Shown piece by piece: positions 34,478-47,100 of a stretch of DNA of 64,000 nucleotides. How positions within the stretch are numbered: the stretch's first letter is position 1; each line of letters begins with the position of its first letter. The DNA is from Sternotherus odoratus. Taxonomy: Eukaryota; Chordata; Testudines; Kinosternidae. The position numbers were made by a program, and so were the translations under genes. The DNA is taken from the NCBI GenBank assembly GCA_032164245.1, contig JAVMKO010000021.1, positions 8,872,285-8,936,284 on the forward strand. Reading direction: 5' to 3'. The notes under the pieces were generated by a model. The model was not told the DNA's origin. It did not search any database and saw nothing but the letters and a program-made list of their open reading frames with translations.

Positions 34478-34715
34478 GTTAGGGCCCAAGCCCAGGACTT
34501 GGCAGACCCAGGTGCAACTCCCAGCTCTGCCACCGATGTCCTGTGTGACCTTAGGCAAGCCACTTAGCCTCGCTGGGTCTCCGGTCCCCGTCTACACAGC
34601 AGGGATAACTGTCCTGCTCCCGGGGTCCGTGCGAAGATAACACAGTACAGACAGTGATTCATTTGGGGTTTGACTGATAAGTGCTACACAGAGTTAGGTA
34701 TTATTATTACTCCTC
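34478..34715 (+). repeat. MIR element, nearly complete
   Basis: In order it shows a tRNA-like region ('ggtgcaactcccagctctgc'), the core ('tgtgtgaccttaggcaagcc' and 'acttagcctcgctgggtctc'), and the tail ('gataagtgctacacagagtt' ending in TATTATTATTA). This is a clear but old MIR. Confidence 0.8.
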
Positions 34716-35380
34716 CTGCTCCTTTGTACCCTCTCTTCTAATTGGTCCCATTGCCCCCTTCCCCCAGTCTCAGTTTTGAACCATCTTTCCTGACATCCTC
34801 CAGGGAGCACCCTCCTATCCCCAGGCTCCCTTCCTCGCTTACTTGGGATCTTGCCTTAAAACACCCGGGTTGATCTGCAGGCCCCCGGCATCCCCTGACC
34901 TTTGTCTCATTTATTGTTTCCATCTGAGTTAGCTCCTTGGGGCAGGGGTCTTGGCTTTTAGATCTTCATAGGTAATTTGGCTCCTAACTCCCATTGACTC
35001 CAGCCGAGGTTAGAAGCCCTAATACCTTTGCAGAGCTCAGTCTTTGTCTTTCCTTAGCGCCCCCGAATACCCTGGCACCCCTCTCCTGGGAACAGCAGCT
35101 ATGTCACAGCTAAAAAGAATAACAATGTTATTGCTTTAGCCCCCAGCGGCTCCGCCAGGGATCAAGGCCTCGCTGTGCTAGGCGCGGTACATGCACATAA
35201 TAAAAGAGTCCAGGGGCTTTCAGGCTAAAGCAGCCATACTCAGACCTCGGGGGTTCAGGAGCCAAATCAGCGCTCAGCGTTACCCCAGAGAGCCCCCGGT
35301 GGTGTGAATTCGTTGCTTCCTCTAGGATTAGCTGTCCAACCACGGGGCCTTTGGACATCATGTGCCGCAAAGAGCCGCAG
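34716..35380. other. Intergenic upstream of NT5C1A, with an old interspersed repeat
   Basis: No gene is present. The segment 35,125-35,240 ('cactgtgctaggcgcggtac'-like text through 'agagtccaggggctttcagg') matches the 3' part of a repeat family with CTAGGCGCTGTACA and GTCCCTGCCC motifs that also appears near 28,900 and 62,670. Confidence 0.5.
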
Positions 35381-35384
35381 GAGA

Positions 35385-35475
35385 CACACTGAAGCGCCAC
35401 TCGCCTCCAGATCGAAACAGACACGAGGGGAAACGGAGGCACGGCCAGCCAGGGACCGGCCCAAGGTCACCCCGG
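35385..35475 (-). repeat. MIR-like fragment at the edge of the NT5C1A CpG island
   Basis: It contains 'gaggggaaacggaggcacgg' followed by 'gggaccggcccaaggtcacc', the inverted MIR core with several A/T to G/C changes. It abuts the promoter CpG island. Confidence 0.55.
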
Positions 35476-36130
35476 GGGCAGCCCGGGCGCTGTCCCGGCC
35501 AGGGAGCAACGAAGGACAAGCGGGAAGGGCCCGGCCCGGGTCTGCAGCGCCGATCCCCGGGGGCTCAGCCCCCCCGCCCGGCCGGGTTGCAGGACTGGAC
35601 CCGGGCGGGGGAAGAGCCCGGCCGGCTCCAGCGCCGCACGGGTTAATCCCGCTGGCCCCCTCCGAGCCGGGGGGGGGGGCGGCCCTATAAAGCGCCCCCG
35701 CCCAGCTGAGCAGCGGGGGTGAGGCGCGCGCGCGCCGAGTCCCGGGGAGACCCAGCCGCTCGCGCTCCGGGTTCGGCTCCAGCCGGCGGGATGGAGCCGG
35801 GCGCCGCTGGGAAGGGGTCGTCCGCGGGGGGCCAGGCGGCCGGCGGGGCGCAGGAGGCCGGGACGCCGCCGCAGCGCTGGGAGGAAGCCAAGACTTTCTA
35901 CGACAGCCTGAGCCCGCTAAAGAAACCCAAACCGGTAAGAGCCGAGCCGAGCCGGGGGGGGGGGGGCTGCGAGCTGCCCCGTGCCGGGATCGGGGCGGAC
36001 CCCCGGGATTCGAGCCGCCCCGACCGGTGGCATCGTTTTGCTGCGATGCCTTTGCAGGCTGGCTGGGGCCCCACCGGCCTCCGCCCTGGCGGGCTGGTGC
36101 CCCGAGCTACGCGGCTCCTGCTCTGCTGGG
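35440..36130 (+). promoter_or_regulatory. NT5C1A: NT5C1A CpG island and promoter
   Basis: CpG dinucleotides are dense across the promoter, exon 1 and the start of intron 1. A TATA box (TATAAAG) lies at 35,686-35,692, placing the start near 35,716, about 75 bases before the ATG. An E-box CAGCTG (35,703-35,708) sits between the two. A GGCGCTGTCC motif at 35,486-35,495 resembles one half of a REST/NRSF site. A G-run follows the donor site (35,953-35,966). Confidence 0.75.
35791..35934 (+). CDS. NT5C1A: NT5C1A exon 1 (residues 1-48)
   Basis: The ATG follows the TATA box by about 100 bases and is the first in frame. The exon ends AAACCG|gtaaga in phase 0. It encodes a Gly/Ala/Ser-rich N-terminus and then [20 protein letters not shown], the conserved entry to the enzyme. 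Confidence 0.9.
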
Positions 36131-39100
36131 GGCAGGCACGGAGCCCGGTGCTCCCCTGCAGCAAGGGGGGGCTGAAATGCAAGCTCCGGTGGGGGTCTGT
36201 CCCAGGGCAAAACACACCGGCTAGTCCCCTGTAGCCGGGACAGGAGATTCCCAAGCCACACCCTGTAACCCGCCTTCTCGTCCCCTGGGTACCGCGGCTG
36301 GAGTGTGGGGGACCCCCCGGTGCCCACCTCGAAGAGGGTGGGGTGCGGATGGGTGACACCCTAACGCTGAGTCTCCTGCCAGCGCCAGTGAATGTCATGT
36401 CAATGTTCCATCTCACTTGGCTGGGCCCTTCCTCTCAGCCCTGCTGTTATCTAACGGGCCCTCAGCTGGACACCCCTCCAGCCAGCACCCCCAGGACCCC
36501 GGGGTTGGAAAACCAGGTGTAGCAACCCAGCTGCCTCCAATCGGGAATCAACTTGTTTGTTCAGTGCCCTTTCTGGGGTTCTTGGGTCTGCCTCTGGAGC
36601 ATTAGGTACTGACCCAGAGAGACAGGGCGCCGCCTGGAGCCAAGAGACCCCCCCGGCTGGTCCAGTCTGGAAATTCTTGTGTTTATGGGGCTGCCGGCTT
36701 GTCCCCGGATAAGCCTCCGGAGTGTATGTTCTAGAGCTAACACGTCTGTCTCACACCTGTAAGCTCCGGTGTGAACTCGGACAGAGAGAGATTTCGTAGG
36801 CTGTCGTTCGGTGGAGACCTGCCAGCTCAGGGCATCGTCTCCGGCAGACACCTCCCTTGTGTGGAAACCTTGTTTGGTTCCTTGACTCCTGCCGTATTCT
36901 CTGCAGAAGGATGATGGTCGCTGACTCCAGCCTTCACAGCTGTAGTGGGAATGGAGAGGGGATAAGCTAGCCTGGGTTATAACCACGATCCGCTGCCCCT
37001 TTCATGCAAGGCTGTCAGACTGCTTCAGCCAGTCATGCGACCTCTCAACACCTGCAGAAGTGGGGAATCAGTAGTATTATCTCCATTTGACAGATGGGGA
37101 AACTGAGGCATGGAGCAGTTAAGTGAGTTGTCCATGGTCATGCAGTCAGGGCAGAGCTGGGACCAAAAGCCAGGAGGCCTGATTCCTAGTCCTGGGCTCT
37201 GGAAAACACGCTCTCTCTCTCTGACCACATTGCCAGAAATCTCTGGGGGGTCTGCCATGACTCCATGCCCAGCTCACACTCGTGCCCTGGGGGCTGGTTT
37301 CAGGCAGGCTGTGAGGTGCGGGTGCCAACAGCCATGCGGAGAGCTCCCCTTGCAGCTCCGTTGAGCTCAGGCACCGCTGGGTACACCCTGGGAGACAGCT
37401 GTCACGGCCCATGATGAATGGGCACAAAGCATTTCCCTGTATTATTTATATAGTGTTCGGAAAACCCATAAGCATCCCAGTCATTGCAGTGAACTTTAAT
37501 CTGACCCCCGAGCGCTCGGGGAAGGGGGCCCAGGGATCCGTACTCTGTTTCAGAGCGATTTCTAGGTGTCAGTAGTCTGTCTGTCATCTGTTCTGCCCCT
37601 CTGTCTGCCGGCTGCCTTTGCAGGCCCAGGGGAAATGCCTGTCCTCTCTGCTCTTTGCTGGGAGTGGTCTCCACGTCCGAGCTGGGATCCTGGAATGACG
37701 CCAGCTGATCTCACAGCCCTGTGGCTTGTTGGATACAAGACCAGTCGAGACAAAGGGGTGAAGAGACTCGGGGGCATCTTACAGTCCCAGGGTGGGGGGG
37801 GGGCGGGGGGGGGCTGATGGTGCTCATAGCGAGCCCTTCATTTCCATAGCTGCAGAAGTGAATGTGGAGTAGGCAGGAAGAACAGCTAATGGGGGTCACA
37901 GGTGCATTAAATTAGACCTAGAGGCATGTAGGCTTTAAGGTCTCCCATAAAGCATCATTCCATGCCCCCCCCCCCTTCTTCCAGGACCCTCTAGTCTCTT
38001 CCTCCCAATTCCACTCCTTTTCAGTGGGCCCCTATCAGCCCCCCCGGCAGTGCTGGTTCTCACTTGGGTCTCCTTCCAACCACTAGGGCTGGGTCAGGAA
38101 TTAGACCCATCATCTCCGAATGCTTACAATGCCTTTTAGTGGCCTCCTAACCCTCTCCAGTGACGCCACGTATGAGAACCAGGGGGAGAAAATTCTCCAT
38201 CTGTGAATAGAGTACAGGACAGGACTAAGGCAGCCCCCTGGGAACATGAGTTTTCCCTTCAGGTGCTGCTCCCCACCCCTCTCTCCTTAGAGGCCCAGTT
38301 CTGCCACCAAGTACAACTGTCCCCTTGCCCCAAGTCACGCCGCTCCAGCCTTGCCCTGCAGAATAAATCCCCTTCACCCTCCTCAGAGGGCTGATCCCGT
38401 ATCCATGTCTCCAAAGGACCTGAACCCATTTGTCTTACCTGTCACCTGGCGCTGACGCTGCCTGCTCCCCGACATACAACTGGTCCCAAGACAGGACCCT
38501 GGAACTAAATCCTCCTGGAGTGTTGGAGAAGGATCTGGAATCCAGAGCTGGATCCAGATTTCACCCCGGATCCCTCTCTCTCTAATGGACATGGACCAAA
38601 CCAAAATACCAGATCCAGGCATCTCTGAACTTGGAGGGGGGAGGGGCCGGGTCCAGATCAACGTTTCCATTGTGTTGGCCAGGTCCATCGTTACCCAGAA
38701 GCCTTTGAGAACTGCTCTGCAGGGACTGATGGGTGCAAAGCCTCTGGAGGTGGGAAAGAAACCAGTTTGAGAGGTCTGGGGGTACCTGCTGCGAAGAAGA
38801 GTCACTCACAGCAACGCAGTCGGGTTCCTGTCACAGCTCAGGGACGGCTGTCCCCTAACTCCTGCCACTCACCTCCCAGAAAGGGTTTTCTTGAGGGTGC
38901 ATTTGCATTCCTCAGAGTGACGTGGGCACCGCTGGGCTCCGGCCTCAGGTGATATTAATTTTTCATCATTTTTGTGTTCATAAATATAGGCCCAGAGTCT
39001 CAGCTGGGGTAGATTGGAGAGGGTGCCAGCCCAGGCTTGGCCGACACGCCAGTGACTGAACCGGCAAGCTCCAAAACTGAGCCGCTGCCGCTTGAGCTAA

Positions 39101-42100
39101 AGCCTTCTAAGGGGCACTCATGCGGATTAATTTTCCCTGTGGATCGGACACAGCCTGGGCCCTGGGCCCTCCTCTGTGTTGACTCACCCCCGTTGAGGCT
39201 CTGGCCCTAGCGGATAAATACAAATCACATTCCTGTAGGAGTACCAATAAATGACTGTGTTACTCTGACACAGTTTTAAGAGAGAGCACGTTCTCATTCC
39301 CCGGGGGAATACGGCGTTCAGTTCTGCGCCCCTCGCAATCAGCAGGTTATTGACAGACTGGAGGGTCTTCAGAGGAAAGCGAGAGAAATGATCCGAGAGG
39401 CTAAGGCGCTTGCGAGGAAAGAATGAAACGCCTATTGTGGCGATGGCCCCCCGGCGGGGAGACAAGTTTGCAGATATTTGAGAGGAGGATGAGAGGTGAT
39501 TTGGGCTGGCAGGACGGGGTAGTACCAGGAGAAATGGGGGGGGGGGGGAAATTAAGAAAGGGAAAATGTAGGGTGAATGCCCAGAGAAACTTCGTGACAG
39601 GGAGATGATGGAATCGGATCCCAGAGGAAGGGAAGAATGCCCCATTGCTTGGAAGAGTTACAACAAGACTGGACAGCGTACTAGTCATTAGACACTGGGG
39701 AACAGACACATCCCGGCTGGAAGGACCGTATGGGTTTTGTCCTGTTTTAGTGAACAGTCTGTCAGTGCCAATTCGGAGCAGGCTGCCCCCTCCTAAGCTA
39801 TCCGGGAGATGCCAGGCTGGAGACCTGGAGGATCGCTCAGGAGCTGCCCAAGCCCTGGCAGCTGCCCACTGAGTGGCAAACACGAGATGATGAGCCATCT
39901 CTGGAGTTACCAAGTAAGGGGAGAGCTTTGTTCTGCAATGCTCCATTTTCCCGGGATGTCGTCCGCCTGCTTCTCGAGTTCTAAACTCCAGCCTTGCCTG
40001 CTGCTTGCATATGTTGAAGATGTTTCTCTGTCTGGTTGCGTGGGACTGCATGCCTGGCTGAGTGTCTCCCTTGAGCTGGGATTTCCCCTCAGTTTCTGTA
40101 AAGTTCAGGGGTCTCTGCCCCATCCTTGGTGCCAGCAGGGGATCCAGCCCTACATATGCCCCAAACTCCTGTACCTTTACCAACCGGAAGTCATCTCTCC
40201 GGTCTGGGTTTTTGGTGGCATCCAGAATTTCCAGGAGTTAGCCATCAACTCTTGGAAGGGTATTTAGGAATTGTAACCACAGCAACGCTCATGGAACACG
40301 ATTAGGTGACTGGATTAGAGGAGTGCCATCTGGTGCCCTTATAAGTATCCAGGTTGAAATATGTAGACTCCCTGGAAATCCTGGCAGAATTGTCTCAACC
40401 CTTCAACCTTTTGAGGAGGGTAAAGCTGTGCTGGGTCTTTCCGAGGAGACATTCATCCTGCCTATCGGAGGATGTTAATACCCCCTTGGCGCTTTCTTTA
40501 AGAATATGTGTCCCCTTCCCCCTCTCTGGGACCCTGGCCAGAATTCCTGTGCTGTGTGCCAGTTGGCCATCTTCCTTCACCCCAGAGTTGGCAGCATTTC
40601 CGCGGTGCTGAGCATACCTCATCTGTGAAGTGCTGTGGGATGAGGTGCTATAGAAATGTACAAGATCCGTTTTAATCATTTCCCTTGTAATTTCCCTATT
40701 TTTCTTTCTGTATTTGAAGAGTTCTGATTTTAACGTAGCTCTCTGGTTAGGCATTAAAGCTTTTCTAGGGCAACAAGGACTGCAGGGAAGGGTAGGGGTG
40801 ACTGGTAAGGAATAATGGGAGCTGTTAGCTCGCTCGCTACATAACCAGTGCATCCAGGGAGATCGAAAGGGCTGGTATCATGTGGACAGATGTGATTCTA
40901 CAAAACTCAAATCACTAAAGCTGGGATAATGGCTTAAAGGAAGCAGCTACTTCCCAGACCACTAGCCCAATGACTGCTTGGGAGGAGGATTAGACATGGA
41001 TCTGCAGTCCCCAAAGGTTTAAATCCCCTTTTAGCATTTCCCTGCATTTGCTGATGGCTGCTTCCTACCTGGTTGCCCTTCTGTTCTTCTCTTAAGATGT
41101 GGAGTCCAGAATATGAACAGAGCCCTAGAGGACAGCACTATCTTCCCCTTCGCTATCCTCCTGTAATATTTCTGCTAAGCTTTTTACTAATCCTCTGCTG
41201 AAAGGGGCTGGATGGAGCCTTCGGTCTGATCCTCCAATGGCAAAGGAGGAAGGTAGAACAGCTGACCTATTTTTTTTTAAACTCCAAAATGCAGAGTTCA
41301 GTTTGATTTAGCTCATCAAAGTCCTCGAGCTGCTTGCCAGACAGTTTGTTTGATGACCGGCATTACCTGACCTTGAACGCAGCTATGAGGATAAACAGTG
41401 TTTATCCTCAACTATCCAGTCTCCTGGTTCCAAGGATCCCAATTTGGATGAAGGTCATTGAAGGTCACGCTGGGGTGGGATGCTGCATGGGTCCCGTGTG
41501 GTCTGACAGCGAATATGAAATGTGGCTAGTAGGTCACTAAAGAATACAACTGTTTATTAGGAGGAGAGGAAGCGCAACCTAGTGGTTAAAGCACAGGAGT
41601 AGGAGTGTGGACTCCTGGGTCCTTTTCCTCCCTGTGCCCCAGGATTGCTATCTAGCTGTGGGCAAATATCTTTCTCTCCAAGCCTTGGTTGCCCATTTGT
41701 GAAGTAGAGCTAAGAGCTGGTTTTCCCCCATATAGAAGGTTGTAAATAGAGCAGGTGGTAAATAATCAATGGAACAATCTTCTATTAAAAAGACAGTTTT
41801 ATTAAAATTGAAATGTTTCTCGGGGAATGGGCTGGTTTTGTGACATGTCTCAATGGGGGAGGGAGTTGAAACATTTCAATAGTGCCACTTTGATTTCATT
41901 TGGACTTGTATTAAAATGTTAATTGAACTATTCTGTTAATGTGATGTGTATAGCGGCCACTTAATCTATATATATAGAAGTCAAATGGTGTATGCGTGTG
42001 TGTATGTATGTATGTTCCCTTACTACTGCCACACCGTTTCAGCTAGATACGTGAAATTTGGTACAGTTATAGGCTTTAGGGTCCTAATCAGGATAAGAAT

Positions 42101-44087
42101 CGAAACATTTTAAAATCTCACCTCTTACACCCCCTAGGGGTGAAATTCTTTAAAGCTCATTAACATCAACTACACAGCTCACATAACATCATCTGGGCAG
42201 CAGGTTAACACATGCTGTTGTCTGTGACATAGTTATGATGTAATAATACAGATAACCAGAGAGCTTAGTGTTGTGTAGCGCAAACCTAATTAAATACACT
42301 GTTTTTTTTTCTTAAAAAGGACCCTATTCGTTATGCCGCGTAAAAAGCGAAAATGTATCTGAGAAACCACATCTAAATGCAAGAGAATGAAATTAATTAG
42401 ACAAAATGAGACTTCTGAACAAAATTTGTATTAATAAAAAACATTGTAGTCTTTTTACATCCCAGTTTCCAGTTACAAATACCCCGAGCAACGCCGGGTA
42501 TTTAAGCTAGTATTAAAATATAAAAGTTCCATTGAAGTGACTTATTGAAACATTTAGTTTTTTGCTCTCCAAAATCAAAACTTTGGGGGTATTTAGACTT
42601 TTAAGGTCGGAAGGGACCAGTATGATCATCTAGTCGGACCTCCTGCACAACACAGGCCACAATCTCACCCACGGATTTCTTCCCCAGATCCCTAAATGGC
42701 CCCCTCAAGAATTGAACTCACAACCCTGGGTTTAGCAGGTCAGTGCTCAAACCAGTTGTATTGTAATGATGGAATTCTCTACAGAAGGGGAATTCCGCTA
42801 CCTGACCAGCATGAACTATGAAGCTTAGTTCATTAACATGTATGGTCCTCCTATAGAAAGTGTTCTAGAGGTGCACAATATTTAGCAGGCGTGAACAGGA
42901 TTCAAAAGGTTACATGTCCCCAGAGGGTGAAAGAGTGAAGCTGGACAGTTCTGCCTGCCCGCTGACATGCTACAAACCAGCAGGGAGCTACGCCAGAAAT
43001 ATAGGTTGGGATACAACTGGGCGTCTGGCTTAATGATACATTTCTCACTGCGTTTATTACCTCTGAAATGTTCCCCTTGGGGGGGCCTGTACCTTAAATG
43101 GCAAGGAGAGAACCGGGAGCGTCTTGTAAAGAGCTACACAAGACGAGGACCTAAGCGGCACATAGACCTACATGCAAGGTGGGTGCAACATAGAGACGCA
43201 TGCAGCTATGACGGCAGAATTCGATTTCTCTGCGCCATGCCATGCCCACCCAGGAGTCTTTGAAAAGGCCCGTGGAATGGCTTTCCAGAGCGCCCTGGAT
43301 TTGTCTGATCAAGCTAAGTTGTTGTGACAGTCCCAGCACTGACCCAGTTTCATCTTGCAGGAAATTCTTAAACCGCTGTAACCGCCGGAGGATGTGTTTC
43401 GCTGCTGTCCGTCCTGTACCAGGACGTGGAGACAAATATCCTATAGCACTTGGTTTACCCAGAAAACTAATTTGGGTAATAGCAGCTGTGCCCATGAACT
43501 GGATTAATTGCCAACGGCTAGTGACAAACTGACCCGGGACCTCTAATAGTTATTAATTAATATCTTGGCTCATAAATGATCCATGACATTTGAGTTATTA
43601 ATGCAAATTAGAGTTAAGGGCTGGCCCATAACTAGTTAATAACTGACTAAGGCCCCCTGGGTAACTGATCTTAAATAGTAAGTAGGTGCCTAAAACCCAT
43701 GGGAGGCACCTTTTTGGAAATCATGCTAGATTGCTAGATGCCTGCATCTCTTTGAAAATCTGGCCTTAAGCATGTCCCTTCCTAAACTCCATTGACTTTC
43801 AAAGAGACTTAGGCTCTTAAGTGCCCAAATGACGTCTGAAAATGGGAGTGAGGCACTTAAATCACTTAGGCACTTTTGAAAATTTTGCCCCTACTGCGGT
43901 CGGTCCCATCTAAGTCACCGTTCCATATCATCTGGTTTCTAGTTTTCACTGTCTCTGTATAATAACACATCCCCTACGACATCCCCCAAATCTTAACCTC
44001 TTGCCCTAGCTTTTCATTCAGGTTCAGCCCCGACTCTCTGCCCCCAAACCGCTTTACATGAAATCATGGGAAAGCTCAAAGCTGACA

Positions 44088-44143
<56 letters not shown>

Positions 44144-47100
44144 CAAATCGGCTCTGATAACAATGGAACCGGGCCCCTTCGCTGGTGCCTTGAGCTGAGC
44201 GATAAGACAGTTGTAGCCCGGCCATGTCATCTCTCTCTAACATTGATTTAAACTAATAATTCCTAAATAATCTAACAGAGTGGGATCAGCCAAGCCAATG
44301 CACTCAGCATAATGCATCAGTAAAACCCTGCAATGAGCTAAGCTGCTGTGTCCCAGAGCATAAAATCCCTCGCCGTATGCCTCTGTGTGTGCCAGAGATG
44401 TCGCGTTCAGATTTTGGGGGCTGTTTTGAAAACACAGTGGACCTAATCCTGCTCTCCGCTATGCCGCTGTAATGCCACGGATGCCAATGGGGTTTCACTG
44501 GTGCAACTGGGAGCAGGGTTTGACCCCGTCTTTCTCAGGACAAAAGGAACACGAGAGGCCGGATTGCTTCCTAGCGTCGACCTGACATAGGGATTGGGTT
44601 TGTTTCCAAGGACGGGGGAAGAGAAGTCCATGGCAGTATTGCTGCTAGCCTAAGATTCAGAGAGTCTCTCCCGAATTGGGCCCTCTCCCCCCTGCAGATG
44701 GTCCCTGATGTGCTGGAGGGAACTCTGGAGAGGTGTGTGTGTGTGGGGGTAACATTTTAAAATTTCCCCACCAAATAGAGAGGCTGTTTCCCTGTCTCAG
44801 GTGGGGTTCTCCTCCTCCTCCCGGACACTATTAAATCATTACTGGCAGAGATGACTTCTTCCCGGAGGCCATAAAAATACTGCCCAGGAGCCATGGTTTG
44901 CTTTCTCTGCAAGTGCCCGCCTCCCCCCCGAGCCGCGTCTCAGGCTTTGCTGCAGGCGAGGAGGGATCAGCTTTGTTAGATTCCGATTGTTTTGTCCACC
45001 CGTGAGTCGCCCCACTGGCGCCATTTTGCTTTTGAGAAGCCCGCAGCCCATCACAACTTCGCCCCCGGGGCGGGTGTGAGGTTAATGTCCTCTCTCCGAC
45101 TCCGAGCTGAGAATGTGAACTCCCCCCGGGGGAGGTGGTGTTGTCACCCCTTCCCCCCACCAGGTGCCAATCCCACCTCCAGCGCCGTAGACACAGGTCC
45201 GGGCCCGAGACACTAATGGAAGTCCATGACCAGAATCTTCTGATTTCTCCAGGTCAAGTCAAGTCTTTAAAGATGAATAATTATCGCTAATCAATGGTGG
45301 TTTGGCTCACCCTGAGCTTCCAGTACCCATTCCCTGCCTTCCAGCCAGACACACCAGCCTTCCTCAGGCATTTTCCCAGCATTGCTGGCACGGGTTGGTT
45401 TTGATGCCCGGGACAAAGTCTTTATAATAGCTCAGTTTGGGCTGACCTGGCAGGATCTGACATGGTTTCTTCCCGGTGTTGACAGGAAGCCCCCAGCATT
45501 GCTAATGAACGGTGTCCCGTGGTTTTCCTAACTCCTTCCCACAATGCAGTGCTCTGTGTTTTAAAATTACCCAGAAGCCCCTGTTTGCAGAAACCGTGCT
45601 TGGCACTGGGGGAAGGTGTCCCATGAATGATGGTGGGGGAAGGGGAAGGATACTTTTGTCTGTCAAGGTTTTGCAGCACCCCAGGAGACAACCAGCTATT
45701 CTGTCCATTTGATGCCCTTGCCACCCTACCCTAAGGACCACATTATGCCTGGTATAATCAGGTGCCATTCATGGTCTTCCGCTGAGTTTCATTCATGGAC
45801 ACCAGGTCTGAATTTGGCCCTTAGTGTTACAGGACACTAGATACTGCATGAAACTAGGAGGCAAAACCCCCATCACTCTATGCAAGATGTCCCCCAGAGT
45901 TCCTTCAGCTGGAAACATGGAGCGGTTTTTCCAACAGTTGGGGGAGTGCCAAGTGACCCCTAACTGAGAGTGCAGGGAATGGAAATGTCTCAGCTCAGAG
46001 AGGTCATGGGACTGCAGATGCTGGTCCTAGAAACCCCTTAATGGCGAGAGGCCCCGGAGTGCAAGGGATGGAAATGTTCCAGCGCAGAATGCGCTCTGGG
46101 ATGAAGTGCTGAAGTATTGGCTCCTTGCCCATAACCTTAGCGCGATATAGATTTGTGTGTGATTCCCAGCACCGAGTCCCCCCCCATCCCCCCCCCCTCC
46201 AGCCAAGTGAAATGGAGGCAGTGAGGAAGCCCGCGTGTGTGACTCTCGGGCCCCGAGGACTATGCTAGATGAAGTGGAATTGGGAGGGAGGAGATGGGAT
46301 GGGTTTGTTTTTAATAGCCACCTGCCCAATCCCTACTTTCTGATCTAGAGCACGATCCAGAACTGACGTTCCGAGACTCTGGAGAGGGGTGGACCTGGTG
46401 CACCATTTCTGGCCTGGCATTTGATGATACCCCACCCCGCTGGAACCGGGTCCGTAATCACGTGACCTTGGGTGGAACATGTAGGGATTAGTGATGCAAT
46501 TTCCGTCTCTCTCTGTTATGCAGCCAAAGCCTGAGAACGCAATAACCATTGCGGTCTCCTCGCGGGCTCTGTTTCGCATGGAGGAAGAGCAGAAGATTTA
46601 CACAGAACAAGGGGTGGAGGCGTATGTGAAATACCAGCTGGACCACGAGAATGAACCCTTCCTACCCGGTGCTGCCTTCCCCTTTGTCAAGGTGAGCACT
46701 ATCGCTCCAGCCCCCTGAGATCCTTTGCTTTTCCTAACTCCCTCCGCACCAGAGCAAGGCACGACGGCTTGGACTCGTAGCGTCCTGGATAAAACTGAAG
46801 GTAAACACCAACCTTCTAGAATTCTGCTCTCATCACTCTGGTGCCAATCCAGAACAGCTGTATTGGCTACGATGGAGCTACTCTGGATTCCCACTGGCGT
46901 AAGAGACCAGCAATCCGCTCAAAGAATCTAGAAAACCTTGGGAGAGAGAGAAACCTACCCTGAGAAAACGTCGAGGGTAGTGGCGTTCTCTGAACAGCAT
47001 GGATTAGAACGGAAAAGTTCAACTTGGGTAAAAATCTTCCCAACTGCCGGCTTTTTAGGTGTGCCCAAGGAGTCATGACTCTGGGCTGTGTCACGTAGAA

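Larger units (their letters stand above)
35935..46523 (+). other. NT5C1A: NT5C1A intron 1
   Basis: A 10.6 kb GT-AG intron. It carries MIR fragments (37,050; 41,570), CR1 pieces (39,300; 41,085), a Helitron (41,965) inside an older A/T-rich repeat, a Cry-type SINE (42,594), a MITE (43,640) and a CA microsatellite (44,088). A CpG-richer stretch at 44,920-45,130 contains a GGCGCCATTTTG word that fits a YY1-type site. No extra exon was recognised at 37.2-39.2 or 45.2-46.5 kb. Confidence 0.8.

Noticed and set aside
35486..35510. REST/NRSF (RE1) site in the NT5C1A promoter
   Set aside because: Only one half (GGCGCTGTCC) is present; the second half is not found at either canonical or expanded spacing.
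39401..40183. 260-codon open frame on the - strand
   Set aside because: It runs antisense across a CR1 fragment and has no domain, so it is a shadow of the repeat.
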